Origin: Rhodoferax ferrireducens
GTDB taxonomy: Bacteria; Pseudomonadota; Gammaproteobacteria; Burkholderiales; Burkholderiaceae_C
Assembly (NCBI RefSeq): GCF_003347515.1
Contig: NZ_QEII01000269.1
Span: 124,001 to 188,000, forward strand
Direction: 5' to 3'
DNA: 64,000 bases
Shown here one piece after another: positions 9,798 through 19,185 of this stretch (its first letter is position 1; each line of letters starts with the position of its first letter). The position numbers were made by a program, and so were the translations under genes. The notes beneath the pieces were generated by a model, which was not told the DNA's origin, made no database searches, and saw only the letters and a program-made list of their open reading frames with translations.

Positions 9798-10034
9798 CTA
9801 GCGGATCAGCTTGTGTTCCAGCAATTTCTTGCGCAAGGTGTTGCGGTTCAGGCCCAGCCATTGCGCCGCTTTGGACTGGTTGTGGTCGGCGTGGTGCATG
9901 ACGACTTCCAGCAGCGGTTTTTCCACCACATTGACCAGCATGGTGTACATGCCGTCAGGTTCGGTGCCGCCCAGGTCCCTGAGATAACTCTCCAGGCTGG
10001 CGCGCACGCATTCTTCTATATGCATATTGCTCAT
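9798..10034 (-). CDS. fis: Fis-family nucleoid-associated DNA-binding protein
   Basis: 78 residues. The C-terminal helix-turn-helix reads NQSKAAQWLGLNRNTLRKKL, typical of Fis. The N-terminal part is shorter than in E. coli Fis (98 residues), as is usual in betaproteobacteria. Fis bends DNA and modulates rRNA, recombination and growth-phase genes. It overlaps dusB by four bases (ATGA), matching the dusB-fis operon of E. coli. Confidence 0.95.
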   Translation of the reverse strand: MSNMHIEECVRASLESYLRDLGGTEPDGMYTMLVNVVEKPLLEVVMHHADHNQSKAAQWLGLNRNTLRKKLLEHKLIR

Positions 10035-11083
10035 GCTGTCGTCTCCGTGTGTTCTTCATTCTTGTTTGCAAAACCCATTGAAACATCCTGCGGCATCCGG
10101 TCCATGCGTTCGCTCAACCCATCAAAAAAATCTGCCACGGCGGCAGACTGCTGGCCACAGTTCTCAATCAAATTCATGCGGGCCCGAAAATCCTCGCCGC
10201 CGGGCAAGGATTTGACGTACCAGCCAATGTGTTTGCGCGCGGTTCTCACCCCCGAAAACTCGCCATACAGCGCGTAGTGATCCTGCAGATGGTCGAGCAA
10301 CAGGTGCTTGACTTCGTGCACCAGCGGCGGCGCCAGCTGGGTGCCGGTGGCCATGAAATGCAACATCTCGCGAAAAATCCAGGGCCGTCCCTGCGCCGCC
10401 CGGCCAATCATCACCGCATCGGCTTGGGTGACAGCCAGCACCTGGCGGGCTTTCTCGGGCGTATCGATATCGCCATTGGCCACCACCGGCACCCCCACCG
10501 CCGCCTTGACCGCCGCAATGGTGTCGTACTCCGCCTGCCCTTTGTAACCCTGCTCGCGGGTGCGGCCGTGCACCGTGATCATCTGCACGCCGGCGCGCTC
10601 GGCGGCGCGGGCCAGTGCCACCGCATTTTTTTCCGCCTGGCACCAACCGGTGCGCATCTTGAGCGTGACCGGCACGCCCCGCGGGGCGCACACGGCGACC
10701 ACCGCTTCGACGATGCTCAAAGCCAGCGCCTCATCCTGCATCAGCGCCGAGCCGGCCCATTTGTTGCAGACCTTCTTGGCCGGGCAACCCATGTTGATGT
10801 CGATGATCTGCGCACCGCGGTCAATGTTGTAAGCGGCCGCCTCGCCCATCATCGGCGCGTCGGTGCCGGCGATCTGTACCGCGATCGGCCCGGGCTCGCC
10901 CTCATGGTTGGCCCGGCGCGAGGTTTTGAGCGTGCTCCACAAATCCGGCCGGCTGGTGACCATCTCACTGACGGCATAGCCCGCCCCCAGCTTTTTGCAC
11001 AGCTGGCGGAAAGGCCGATCCGTCACCCCCGCCATGGGGGCAACCAAAAAAGGATTGGCAAGGACATAGGGGCCAATGTTCAT
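10031..11083 (-). CDS. dusB: tRNA-dihydrouridine synthase B
   Basis: 350 residues, an FMN-dependent enzyme that reduces specific uridines in the tRNA D-loop. The start MNIGPYVLANPFLVAPMAGVTDRPFRQ is the family N-terminus. The catalytic Cys lies in INMGCPAKKVCNKWAGSALM, and FMN/tRNA motifs include VTLKMRTGW and VVANGDI. An upstream open extension to 11227 is not supported. It is translationally coupled to fis. Confidence 0.96.
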   Translation of the reverse strand: MNIGPYVLANPFLVAPMAGVTDRPFRQLCKKLGAGYAVSEMVTSRPDLWSTLKTSRRANHEGEPGPIAVQIAGTDAPMMGEAAAYNIDRGAQIIDINMGCPAKKVCNKWAGSALMQDEALALSIVEAVVAVCAPRGVPVTLKMRTGWCQAEKNAVALARAAERAGVQMITVHGRTREQGYKGQAEYDTIAAVKAAVGVPVVANGDIDTPEKARQVLAVTQADAVMIGRAAQGRPWIFREMLHFMATGTQLAPPLVHEVKHLLLDHLQDHYALYGEFSGVRTARKHIGWYVKSLPGGEDFRARMNLIENCGQQSAAVADFFDGLSERMDRMPQDVSMGFANKNEEHTETTA

Positions 11084-11205
11084 GCGAACAAATCGAAAGT
11101 ACGGTGTGGAAAAGCGGTGTTGGAATCGGGGGGCAGAACGCCAGAGCGTGATTCTAACTGCCCAAAATTTCAGCAATTGAAACGCAAACCTATACTCACC
11201 CACCC

Positions 11206-11676
11206 ATGGAAGTCTGGCTCGAATCACTGCTCATACTGCTCTCACTGCCCAAATTCGGCCTCAGCACGGTGTTTGTGGTGTCCTTCATTTCAGCCACGCT
11301 TTTGCCCTTGGGTTCCGAGCCCGTGGTGTTCGGGCTGGTCAAGCTCAGTCCGGAACTGCTGTGGCCCAGCATCGGGGTTGCCACCGTCGGCAACACCTTG
11401 GGCGGCGCCTTGACCTGGGCCATGGGCTTGGCCTCGCACAAGGTGGCGGATCGCTACCAGCACTCCAAACACCATCTGCGGGCGCTGGACTGGCTGGAGC
11501 GCATCGGTCCCAAAGCCTGCTTGCTGGCCTGGCTCCCCATCATCGGTGACCCGTTATGTGGCGTCGCTGGCTGGCTCAAGCTGCCGTTCTGGCCCTGCCT
11601 GGCCTACATGGCCATAGGCAAACTGATCCGCTACACCGTGATGACGACGGCCCTGATGGGCCTGTTTGGAACCTAA
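11206..11676 (+). CDS. YqaA-type small inner-membrane protein (DedA/SNARE-associated superfamily)
   Basis: 156 residues, hydrophobic, with about four membrane segments. It contains LGGALTWAMG and the loop CLLAWLPIIGDPLCGVAGWL, characteristic of the YqaA branch of VTT-domain proteins. The DedA superfamily includes lipid scramblases and transport-related proteins; the exact role of YqaA is not known. The gene is divergent from dusB and followed by a long hairpin. Confidence 0.85.
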   Translation: MEVWLESLLILLSLPKFGLSTVFVVSFISATLLPLGSEPVVFGLVKLSPELLWPSIGVATVGNTLGGALTWAMGLASHKVADRYQHSKHHLRALDWLERIGPKACLLAWLPIIGDPLCGVAGWLKLPFWPCLAYMAIGKLIRYTVMTTALMGLFGT

Positions 11677-11710
11677 AGGTTCGACAGCGAGAATTCCGCA
11701 AAGAGCGCGA

Positions 11711-11789
11711 GGCGGGGGCGGGGCGGATGTTGGGAGCGACATCAAGGACCGAAGGTACAGTCGCACCCGGCATCCGCCCCGCCCCCGCC
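11711..11789. repeat. Long imperfect inverted repeat (30-bp arms, 19-nt loop)
   Basis: Arms 11711-11740 and 11760-11789 pair over 30 positions. The outer 19 bp (GGCGGGGGCGGGGCGGATG and its complement) are perfect. The inner part has two positions that become G-U pairs in RNA and one A-A mismatch. There is no T-run, so it is not a classical terminator. It lies between convergent yqaA and ychF and could act as a transcript-end stabiliser or REP-like element. Confidence 0.85.
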
Positions 11790-11823
11790 GCCCCGAAGCC
11801 ACCAAAGTCCTTTGTCCACGCAG

Positions 11824-11890
11824 AAACAGCTACCAATTTAGTAGCTGTTTACGATTATCCCACAAGGGCTACAGCCCTATTTCCTATAAA
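11824..11890 (+). repeat. Interspersed repeat, copy 2, with terminal hairpin
   Basis: A perfect 10-bp hairpin AAACAGCTAC / GTAGCTGTTT (11824-11833, 11841-11850, loop CAATTTA) is followed by CACAAGGGCTACAGCCCTAT. This is the same two-part layout (AGCTA hairpin, then GGGCTA.AG.CC) as the other family copies. It abuts the ychF stop codon. Confidence 0.75.
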
Positions 11891-12976
11891 TTACGAGCTG
11901 AACAGAAAGTTCATCACATCGCCATCCTTGACGACATATTCCTTGCCCTCACTGCGCATCTTGCCAGCGTCCTTGGCGCCCTGCTCGCCCTTGTAGGTGA
12001 TGAAGTCGTCAAACGCGATGGTCTGGGCGCGGATGTAGCCCTTCTCGAAATCGGTGTGAATCACGCCAGCCGCTTGCGGACCGGTGTCACCCACATGGAT
12101 CGTCCAGGCGCGGACTTCCTTGACCCCGGCGGTGAAATAGGTTTGCAGACCCAGCAGCTTGTAGGCCGCCACGATCAGACGGTTCAGACCCGGCTCCTCC
12201 TGGCCGATTTCAGCCAGGAACATCTTCTTGTCCTCTTCCTCCATGTCGGCCATTTCGGCTTCCATCTCGGCGCAGATCGCCACCACCGGCGCGTTTTGTG
12301 AACTGGCGTAAGCCGTCAGACGCTCCAGGAAGGGATTGTTCTCAAAACCATCCTCAGCCACATTGGCCACAAACATGGCGGGCTTGGCCGTGATCAGGAA
12401 AAACTGCGTCAGCAGCGGCAACTCTTCCTTGCTGAAGTCCAGCGTGCGCACCGGTTTGGCTTCGTTCAGCGCCGCCTGGCATTTCTCCAGCAGCGCCACC
12501 AGCTTGATGGATTCCTTGTCGCCCGAGCGCGCCGTCTTGGTGACGCGGTGCAGGGCTTTTTCCACCGCCGTCAAGTCGGCCAGGCACAGCTCGGTCTGGA
12601 TCACTTCGATGTCCGAGATCGGATCCACCTTGCCGGCGACGTGAATCACGTTGTCGTCTTCAAAGCAGCGCACCACATTGATGATGGCGTCGGTTTCGCG
12701 GATGTGGGCCAGAAACTTGTTGCCCAGGCCCTCGCCCGTGCTGGCACCGGCGACCAGGCCGGCAATATCCACAAACTCGACAATCGCGCGCTGCACTTTT
12801 TGCGGCTTGACAATGCTTGATAGCGCATCGAGGCGCGCGTCCGGCACTTCGACGATGCCCACATTGGGCTCGATGGTGCAAAAAGGATAGTTTTCAGCCG
12901 CGATGCCGGCCTTGGTCAGGGCGTTAAACAGAGTCGATTTACCGACGTTGGGCAAGCCAACAATGCCACACTTCAT
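11891..12976 (-). CDS. ychF: Redox-regulated ATPase YchF (Obg-family)
   Basis: 361 residues. The P-loop [15 protein letters not shown] is at the N-terminus, the switch and G3 region reads [14 protein letters not shown], and a C-terminal TGS-like domain ([13 protein letters not shown], ending [13 protein letters not shown]) is present. YchF/OLA1 proteins bind ATP rather than GTP, associate with ribosomes and affect oxidative stress responses. Length and motifs are standard. Confidence 0.96.
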   Translation of the reverse strand: MKCGIVGLPNVGKSTLFNALTKAGIAAENYPFCTIEPNVGIVEVPDARLDALSSIVKPQKVQRAIVEFVDIAGLVAGASTGEGLGNKFLAHIRETDAIINVVRCFEDDNVIHVAGKVDPISDIEVIQTELCLADLTAVEKALHRVTKTARSGDKESIKLVALLEKCQAALNEAKPVRTLDFSKEELPLLTQFFLITAKPAMFVANVAEDGFENNPFLERLTAYASSQNAPVVAICAEMEAEMADMEEEDKKMFLAEIGQEEPGLNRLIVAAYKLLGLQTYFTAGVKEVRAWTIHVGDTGPQAAGVIHTDFEKGYIRAQTIAFDDFITYKGEQGAKDAGKMRSEGKEYVVKDGDVMNFLFSS

Positions 12977-13119
12977 GAAAAATACCTCAAAAAATCTAGC
13001 TTTTGAGTGTATTCGATGCGCCTTGGCGACGTCGGGCTACCGTAGCGCCTCCCCCACCGTGCGGCATTCAGAAAGGACCAGAAGCCCCGGATTTGGCCTC
13101 GCCTTCTACAATCCCGGCC

Positions 13120-14229
13120 ATGACTCAACCCTTTGATATTTGCATTCGCGGTGACGGCATTGTGGGTCGCACGCTGGCGCTGTTGCTGGCCCAGGAGCGC
13201 CTACGCGTGGGCCTGGTGTCGCCTATTCGCCCGACAAACACGGCCGACGTGCGGGCCTATGCCTTGAATGCCAAATCCCGCGCCCTGCTGGAATCGCTGC
13301 GCTGCTGGCCCGATGCGCTGCATGCGACCGAAGTGTTGAACATGCAAGTCAAAGGCGACGATGGTGGCGAGGTGAACTTTTCTGCCACGGAGCTCAAAGT
13401 ACCGGGCCTGACCTGGATTGTGGACGTGCCGGTGCTCGAAGCCCAACTGGCCGAGGCGGTGCGGTTTCAGCCACAGATCGAGTTGCTGGATGCGCCGCAG
13501 CCCGCCGGCCTGACCGTGATCTGCGAAGGCAAGGCCAGCAGCACGCGCGCCGAGTTCGGCATTGAATTCGATGTCACGCCTTATCCCCAGAGTGCCATCG
13601 CGGCGCGCGTTACCTGCGACAAGCCGCATGGCCAGACCGCGCGCCAATGGTTTTCACAAGACGATATCCTGGCTTTTTTGCCCTTGGGCGGTCCGCAGGG
13701 GAACTCTGTCGCCCTAGTCTGGTCTGTAGAACATGCCAGGGCACAGGTTCTGTTGGAGAGCGGCCCTGCGGAATTTTGTCAGCAGCTCGAAGCGGCCAGC
13801 GAAGCCAGTTTGGGTCAACTCACCTTGACCAGTGAGCGACATGCCTGGCCACTGCAAAAGGCCCAGGCCAAGCGCTGGGCCGGTGTCCATGGGGGCAAAG
13901 CGTGGGCATTGGCCGGCGACGCCGCCCACAACGTGCACCCGCTGGCCGGACAAGGCCTGAATCTGGGGCTGGGCGATGTGGCCGCACTGGCTGCGACCTT
14001 GCGCGAGCGTGAGTATTGGCGTGCCGTCGGCGATGAGAAGCTGTTGCGACGCTATGAGCGTGCCCGCAAGGCAGAGATTTTGACCATGGGTGCCACGATG
14101 GATGGTTTGCAACAGTTGTTTTCGCGGAAAAGCCTGGCGTGGCAGACCGCGCGTAACTGGGGCATGAACGGGTTTGAACGCAGTGGACTGGTCAAGCAAT
14201 GGGTCGCGCGTCAGGCCATGGGTTTTTAA
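13120..14229 (+). CDS. UbiH/UbiF-family FAD-dependent hydroxylase
   Basis: 369 residues. The FAD-binding GxGxxG motif appears as GDGIVG at about residue 10. The second FAD motif is GDAAHNVHPLAGQGLNLGLGD near residue 268. Family members hydroxylate the ubiquinone ring. The paralogues UbiH, UbiI and UbiF cannot be told apart from this sequence alone. The start MTQPFDICIRG was chosen at the ATG at 13120; the open frame upstream lacks family character. It is followed closely by dsbC. Confidence 0.85.
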   Translation: MTQPFDICIRGDGIVGRTLALLLAQERLRVGLVSPIRPTNTADVRAYALNAKSRALLESLRCWPDALHATEVLNMQVKGDDGGEVNFSATELKVPGLTWIVDVPVLEAQLAEAVRFQPQIELLDAPQPAGLTVICEGKASSTRAEFGIEFDVTPYPQSAIAARVTCDKPHGQTARQWFSQDDILAFLPLGGPQGNSVALVWSVEHARAQVLLESGPAEFCQQLEAASEASLGQLTLTSERHAWPLQKAQAKRWAGVHGGKAWALAGDAAHNVHPLAGQGLNLGLGDVAALAATLREREYWRAVGDEKLLRRYERARKAEILTMGATMDGLQQLFSRKSLAWQTARNWGMNGFERSGLVKQWVARQAMGF

Positions 14230-14240
14230 TATTTGAATGG

Positions 14241-14960
14241 ATGAAGATGAAATTATTTAAGGCCACGTTGATCGTTGCAACCCTGGCGGCCGCTTTGAGC
14301 GCCACGGCCCAGGAAGCCACCATTCGCAAGAATCTGGGCGAGCGGATCACGCAACTGCAGAACATCGACGAAGTCACCAAAAGCCCGATGCCAGGACTGT
14401 ATGAAATTCGCGTCAACGGCACCGAGATTTTCTACACCGACGCCACCGGCAATTTCCTGATCCAGGGCAATCTGATTGACACCAAACAGCGCCGCAACCT
14501 GACCGAGGAACGCGTGGACAAGTTGACGGCCATCAATTTTGATTCGCTGCCGCTCAAGGATGCGTTCACCATCGTGCGTGGCAACGGCAAGCGCAAGCTG
14601 GCCGTTTTTGAAGACCCCAACTGCGGCTACTGCAAGCGTTTCGAGCAGGACCTGCAGAAGGTGGACAACGTGACCATTCACATGTTCCTCTACCCCATTC
14701 TCAGTGCCGACTCCACCGACAAATCGAAGAACATCTGGTGCGCCAAAGACAAGGCCAAGGCCTGGCAGGACTGGATGGTGCGTGACCAGCAGCCCGCAGC
14801 GGCCAGCTGCGATAGCGCCGCCGTCGGGCGCAATGTCGAACTCGGTCGCAAGTACAAGATCACCGGCACCCCGACGCTGGTCTTCGTCGACGGGTCCCGA
14901 GTACCCGGGGCGATTGGCGCTGCCGAGGTGGAGAAACACCTGACTGCCGCCAAAAACTGA
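14241..14960 (+). CDS. dsbC: Periplasmic disulfide isomerase DsbC
   Basis: About 239 residues, with a signal peptide (MKMKLFKATLIVATLAAALSA), an N-terminal dimerisation domain and a thioredoxin domain. The active site CGYC sits in FEDPNCGYCKRFEQDL, and the cis-Pro loop is TGTPTLVF. A second Cys pair (C in NIWCAKDK and SCDS) matches the structural disulfide of DsbC. It reshuffles wrong disulfides in the periplasm. Starts at 14241 or 14247 are both possible. Its TGA overlaps the next ATG (TGATG). Confidence 0.93.
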   Translation: MKMKLFKATLIVATLAAALSATAQEATIRKNLGERITQLQNIDEVTKSPMPGLYEIRVNGTEIFYTDATGNFLIQGNLIDTKQRRNLTEERVDKLTAINFDSLPLKDAFTIVRGNGKRKLAVFEDPNCGYCKRFEQDLQKVDNVTIHMFLYPILSADSTDKSKNIWCAKDKAKAWQDWMVRDQQPAAASCDSAAVGRNVELGRKYKITGTPTLVFVDGSRVPGAIGAAEVEKHLTAAKN

Positions 14961-16774
14961 TGGCCGCCGCCATCCACTACAGCGTCCAGGTGCTGGACCT
15001 GCACGCGCATCTGTTTCAGGTCACGTTAAGCATCGCGCAACCCGCCGCGTTACAGCGCGTCAGTCTGCCGGTGTGGATTCCGGGCAGTTATCTGGTGCGC
15101 GAGTTTTCCAAAAGTCTGCAGCGGCTGCAGGCGCGCCAGGGTGGCAAATCGCTTGAGCTGACCCAGCGCGACAAATGCAGCTGGCAAGTCCCCTGCACAG
15201 TGGGCAAGCCCCTGGAGTTGACCTACGAGGTTTACGCCCTGGACAACTCGGTGCGCACGGCCTGGCTCGATGCAGATCGTGGTTTCTTCAATGGCACCAG
15301 CCTGTTTTTGCGCGTGGAGGGCCAGGAAGATTCGCCGCATGCGCTGACTTTGATCGCAGACAAGACACCGGCCGGCTGGCAGGTGGCGACTGGACTGGCA
15401 CCGAAAAAAATCACTAAGAGCGGCTTCGGCAGCTACCTCGCCCCCAGCTACGCCGAACTGGTGGACTGCCCCGTGGAAATGGGCCGGTTCTGGAGTGGCT
15501 CGTTTATGGCCGGCGGCATCCCGCACCGTTTTGTGGTGGCGGGCGCGCCGCCCAGTTTTGACGGCACGCGGCTGCTGGCCGATACCCAGGCCATTTGCGA
15601 GGCTGAAATCAGTTTCTGGCATGGCGCCAGGACCAGCACCCGCGCCGGCCACCGGCCGCCGCACAAGAATTACCTGTTCATGCTCAATGCCGTGGACGAG
15701 GGCTACGGCGGGCTGGAACACGGCAACTCCACTGCGCTGATTTGCACCCGCAAAGACCTGCCGCGCCTGGATAACCCGGCGCTCAAGCCCCGCACCGGTC
15801 CGGCGACGGAGACCAAGCCCAAGCAATCCGAGGGCTATACCACCCTGCTGGGCCTCATCAGCCATGAATATTTTCATACCTGGAACGTCAAGCGCCTGCG
15901 ACCGGCCGAATTCGCCCGCTACGACTACGCCCAGGAAAATTACACGCAGCTGCTCTGGTTTTTTGAAGGCTTTACCAGCTACTACGACGACTTGTTGCTG
16001 CGCCGGGCCGGCCTGATTGACGACCCCACCTACCTGAGGCTGCTGACCAAGACCATCAATCAAGTGCTACAGACACCGGGGCGCGAAGTGCAATCCGTGG
16101 CGCAAGCCAGCTTCGATGCCTGGGTGAAGTACTACCGGCAGGACGAAAACACGCCCAACGCCACCGTGAGCTACTACACCAAGGGTTCGCTGGTGGCCCT
16201 GTGTCTGGACCTGACGCTGCGCCAGCAAGGCAAGACCACACTCGATGCCGTGATGCGCGCCCTGTGGCTTCGCTGCCAGGGCGGGCCGATGACGGAGGGG
16301 GATTTATCCGCGGTGCTGGCCGAACTCTCGGGGCGCTCTTTTACCCGGGAAATTGCGCGCTGGGTGCACGGCACGGCGGACCTGCCGCTCAAGCCCCTGC
16401 TGGAGGGACAAGGCATTGCGGTGCTGGAAGAACCCGCCCAGATCGCGCAGCGATTGGGTGTGCGCGTGAGCGAGAGCGCCGGGATTCAGATCAAAATCGT
16501 TTTGCGCGGCGGTGCCGCTGAGCGCGCCGGTTTCGCAGCCGGCGATGAGTGGCTGGGGGTGGAGACCGGCTCCGGCAAGGCGGCCACCCGCTGGCGCCTG
16601 AGCAAGCTGGATGACCTGCTGCTTTACGCCGGATCAGCCACCAAAATCGAGGCCCTGGTGGCACGCGACAAACGCCTGTTGAACCTGTCGCTGACACTGC
16701 CCAAGGCCGTCACTACCTGGCGGCTGGTGGCGCGTGACAGCAAGCTCGTGGTTCAGTGGCTTAGCAACCCTTGA
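14960..16774 (+). CDS. M61 glycyl aminopeptidase-family metalloprotease with PDZ domain
   Basis: 604 residues, soluble-looking and lacking a clear signal peptide. The zinc motif is H302-E-Y-F-H306 in LISHEYFHTWNVKRLRP, typical of M61, followed by the third-ligand region NYTQLLWFFEGFTSYYDDLLL. A C-terminal PDZ-like domain (about 490-560) contains the IVLRGGAAERAGFAAGDEWL stretch. M61 enzymes cleave N-terminal Gly or Ala; the physiological substrate is unknown. It is coupled to dsbC, perhaps in envelope protein quality control (inference). Confidence 0.9.
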   Translation: MAAAIHYSVQVLDLHAHLFQVTLSIAQPAALQRVSLPVWIPGSYLVREFSKSLQRLQARQGGKSLELTQRDKCSWQVPCTVGKPLELTYEVYALDNSVRTAWLDADRGFFNGTSLFLRVEGQEDSPHALTLIADKTPAGWQVATGLAPKKITKSGFGSYLAPSYAELVDCPVEMGRFWSGSFMAGGIPHRFVVAGAPPSFDGTRLLADTQAICEAEISFWHGARTSTRAGHRPPHKNYLFMLNAVDEGYGGLEHGNSTALICTRKDLPRLDNPALKPRTGPATETKPKQSEGYTTLLGLISHEYFHTWNVKRLRPAEFARYDYAQENYTQLLWFFEGFTSYYDDLLLRRAGLIDDPTYLRLLTKTINQVLQTPGREVQSVAQASFDAWVKYYRQDENTPNATVSYYTKGSLVALCLDLTLRQQGKTTLDAVMRALWLRCQGGPMTEGDLSAVLAELSGRSFTREIARWVHGTADLPLKPLLEGQGIAVLEEPAQIAQRLGVRVSESAGIQIKIVLRGGAAERAGFAAGDEWLGVETGSGKAATRWRLSKLDDLLLYAGSATKIEALVARDKRLLNLSLTLPKAVTTWRLVARDSKLVVQWLSNP

Positions 16775-17567
16775 ACCGGGGCACGCGCTTCTCGCGAAAC
16801 GCCATCACGCCTTCCATATAGTCCGCGGTTTTGCCCAGGGCCGACTGCGTATCGCGCTCCACATCCAGTTGCTGGTCGAGGCTGCGCGTGCTGGCCTCAC
16901 GCAGGAGGTGACGCGTGGCGACCAGGGCCAGGGTCGGCATGGCGGCGAGGCGTTCGGCCAGCGTTGTTGCCGCAGCCACGCAGTCATCGGCCACGTCCCA
17001 GATCAAGCCCCACTCTTTGGCCTGAGCTCCACTCAATTTATCGCCCGTCATGGCCAGCGCCATGGCCCGCGCCAAGCCCAGCCGCTGCGCCAAAAACCAG
17101 CTGCCGCCAGCATCGGGAATCAAGCCAATCTTGCTGAAGGCCTGGATGAAACTGGCCGTGGGCGCCGCAATCGCGATGTCGCAAGTCATGGCCAGCGAGG
17201 CACCGGCGCCGGCAGCCACGCCGTTGACGGCGGCGATGGTGGGCATGCGCAAGTTTTGCAGGCGACGCGCAGTCGGGTTGAATGTCTGCTCAATCAGGGG
17301 GCCGGGGTCGGCGCGGGCCACCAGATCGGGGCCCGGCTCAAAATCGAAATCGGCCAGATCGGCACCGGCACAAAAGCCGCGTCCGGCCCCGGTGATCACC
17401 AGCGCGCGAATGGCCGGGTTGGTCTCGGCCCGGTCCAGCGCCGCCCATAAGTCTTGGTGCATCTGGCGGGTGAAGCTGTTCAGGGCTGGCGGCCGGTTCA
17501 GGGTGGCGATCGCCACAGCACCGTGCTCGGCGTACAAAACAGTGGGTTCAACTAGAGGCTCAGACAT
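16761..17567 (-). CDS. PaaG-like crotonase (enoyl-CoA hydratase/isomerase family)
   Basis: 268 residues from ATG 17567 (a possible ATG two codons earlier is 17573). Crotonase oxyanion-hole segments GAGRGFCAGADLAD and NGVAAGAGASLAMTCD are present. The sequence IGLIPDAGGSWFLAQRLG, without the hydratase Glu and with Asp before AGG, resembles PaaG (epoxyphenylacetyl-CoA isomerase). So does the C-terminal LGKTADYMEGVMAFREKR. No other paa genes are nearby, so the substrate is open. It overlaps the end of the convergent M61 gene by 14 bases. Confidence 0.85.
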   Translation of the reverse strand: MSEPLVEPTVLYAEHGAVAIATLNRPPALNSFTRQMHQDLWAALDRAETNPAIRALVITGAGRGFCAGADLADFDFEPGPDLVARADPGPLIEQTFNPTARRLQNLRMPTIAAVNGVAAGAGASLAMTCDIAIAAPTASFIQAFSKIGLIPDAGGSWFLAQRLGLARAMALAMTGDKLSGAQAKEWGLIWDVADDCVAAATTLAERLAAMPTLALVATRHLLREASTRSLDQQLDVERDTQSALGKTADYMEGVMAFREKRVPRFKGC

Positions 17568-17675
17568 ACACATACTCCTCGGTTAGCGCTGAATTTAGCA
17601 TTGCCCGGGGCCGGATTTGATCCCTACTTTCCCTTGGGCATATAGTCACTGTTTCGCAAAAATCCGGAGAGCCCC

Positions 17676-18455
17676 ATGAATTTCGAACTGATCACGATCC
17701 GCACCGAAGCCGACAAAGTCGGCATCATCACCCTGAACCGTCCCAAGCAACTCAATGCGCTGAACGACCAGCTGATGACGGAGCTGGGCGCCGCCCTGAA
17801 GGCCTTTGATGCCGACCCGGCCATTGGCTGCATGATCATTACCGGCAGTGAAAAAGCGTTTGCCGCCGGCGCCGACATTGGCGCCATGGCCAGCTACACC
17901 TTTGCCGATGTGTACAAGGGCGACTACATCACGCGCAACTGGGAAGAGATTCGCTCCATCCGCAAGCCGGTGATTGCCGCCGTCAGCGGCTTTGCCCTGG
18001 GGGGTGGTTGTGAGCTGGCGATGATGTGCGACTTCATCATCGCCGCGGACAACGCCCGTTTTGGCCAACCCGAAATCAAGCTCGGCATCATCCCCGGCGC
18101 CGGTGGCACGCAACGTCTGCCGCGCGCCGTGGGCAAGGCCAAGGCCATGGACATGGCACTGACCGGGCGCATGATGGACGCGGTGGAGGCCGAGCGCGCC
18201 GGACTGGTCAGCCGCGTGGTGCCGCTGGACAAGCTGATGGAAGAAGCGTTGGGGGCCGCCCTGATGATCAGCGACTTCTCGCAAATCGCCACCATGGCGG
18301 CCAAGGAATCGGTGAATCGGGCGTTTGAGGGCAGCCTGAACGACGGCATCATTTTTGAGCGCCGACTGTTCCACGCCTTGTTCGCCACCGCCGACCAAAA
18401 GGAAGGCATGGACGCATTTGTGAACAAACGCAAAGCAAATTTCCAGAACCTGTGA
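17676..18455 (+). CDS. Enoyl-CoA hydratase
   Basis: 259 residues, a canonical short-chain crotonase. Both catalytic glutamates appear to be present: one in [14 protein letters not shown] and one in [20 protein letters not shown]. It hydrates trans-2-enoyl-CoA in beta-oxidation or related CoA pathways. It is transcribed divergently from the PaaG-like gene, a 108-base gap that presumably carries both promoters. An AATCCGGAGAG ribosome site precedes the ATG. Confidence 0.93.
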   Translation: MNFELITIRTEADKVGIITLNRPKQLNALNDQLMTELGAALKAFDADPAIGCMIITGSEKAFAAGADIGAMASYTFADVYKGDYITRNWEEIRSIRKPVIAAVSGFALGGGCELAMMCDFIIAADNARFGQPEIKLGIIPGAGGTQRLPRAVGKAKAMDMALTGRMMDAVEAERAGLVSRVVPLDKLMEEALGAALMISDFSQIATMAAKESVNRAFEGSLNDGIIFERRLFHALFATADQKEGMDAFVNKRKANFQNL

Positions 18456-18482
18456 CGAACAGGCCTCGCAACTGGCTATAAT
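18452..18482 (+). promoter_or_regulatory. Probable sigma-70 promoter of the tRNA gene
   Basis: A consensus -10 TATAAT lies at 18477-18482, ending 11 bases before the mature tRNA. A weak -35 (GTGACG, 18452-18457) is 19 bases upstream. The -10 is convincing, the -35 is not. Confidence 0.5.
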
Positions 18483-18493
18483 TCCGGCCTGTT

Positions 18494-18570
18494 GGTGATA
18501 TAGCTCAGTTGGTTAGAGCGCAGCATTCATAATGCTGATGTCGGTGGTTCAAATCCACCTATCACCACCA
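18494..18570 (+). tRNA. tRNA-Met (anticodon CAU)
   Basis: A 77-nt cloverleaf. Acceptor arms GGTGATA / TATCACC, D-arm with AGCTCAGTTGGTTAGAGC, anticodon stem CAGCA/TGCTG with loop TTCATAA (anticodon 18528-18530), T-arm GGTGG TTCAAAT CCACC, and an encoded CCA end. A CAU anticodon can also belong to the lysidine-modified tRNA-Ile2. The first acceptor pair G-C excludes the initiator type. The elongator Met assignment is the more likely one. Confidence 0.93.
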
Positions 18571-18580
18571 AGTTTTCCAG

Positions 18581-18614
18581 AACCCGCATCGGCTACCGTT
18601 GATGCGGGTTTTTT
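18581..18614 (+). terminator. Intrinsic terminator after the tRNA gene
   Basis: AACCCGCATC (18581-18590) and GATGCGGGTT (18601-18610) form a perfect 10-bp stem with a 10-nt loop, followed by TTTT. It is placed 11 bases after the CCA end. Confidence 0.95.
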
Positions 18615-18708
18615 GTTGCTGCAAGCTATTGATTTACAATGAATTTCGCTCGGGTTGTGATTTTTCAACCTGAATTCGCCTCTCCCCCTCAGCCTCTGGA
18701 TGTACACC

Positions 18709-19158
18709 ATGAACCGCTGCCTGCCTCTGCCGATCGTTCGCTGGCTGACCGTGCTGGTCATGCTCTGGGCCTCAAGCCTCAGCCCCGCCTCCGCCCAATC
18801 CATGCTGCGCCAGTTTCCGCCGGCCGCCAAGCGCGGCACGCTGCTGGTAACCGCCCCGCCCGAAATACTGATCAACGGCGCCTCCGCGCGACTCTCGCCC
18901 GGCGCCCGCATCAAGGGCGTCAACAATGGTCTGGTGATGTCAGGCGCCTTGGTCGGACAAAGTGTGCTGGTCAACTATGTGCGGGATGGCCAGGGCCAGA
19001 TTTCCGAAGTGTGGATTCTGAGTCCTGAAGAAGCCCGTGCCGAGCGTTCCGGCATGGAAGTCGTGACGAATTTCATCTTTGGCTCGGACGCCGACAAGGT
19101 CAAAACCGATGACGGGAAAACCCCGTTCGACCAGCTGCCCAAGTACCCGAAGCAGTGA
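18709..19158 (+). CDS. Small exported protein of unknown function
   Basis: 149 residues from ATG 18709 (an in-frame ATG three codons earlier exists). A signal peptide (CLPLPIVRWLTVLVMLWASSLSPASA) precedes a mature domain with RGTLLVTAPPEILINGASARLSPGARIKG and LVGQSVLVNYVRDGQGQISEVWIL, which looks like a small beta-rich fold. The C-terminus is charged and ends in LPKYPKQ. I do not recognise a named family. It lies between the tRNA terminator and miaB. Confidence 0.75.
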   Translation: MNRCLPLPIVRWLTVLVMLWASSLSPASAQSMLRQFPPAAKRGTLLVTAPPEILINGASARLSPGARIKGVNNGLVMSGALVGQSVLVNYVRDGQGQISEVWILSPEEARAERSGMEVVTNFIFGSDADKVKTDDGKTPFDQLPKYPKQ

Positions 19159-19185
19159 TGGCCTCGGTGCCACGCCTGATTTATA

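Noticed and set aside
18615-18700. Further interspersed repeat after the tRNA terminator (GCAAGCTATTGATTT)
   Set aside because: Only the AGCTATT part is similar and the GGGCTAGAG end is missing, so similarity may be chance.
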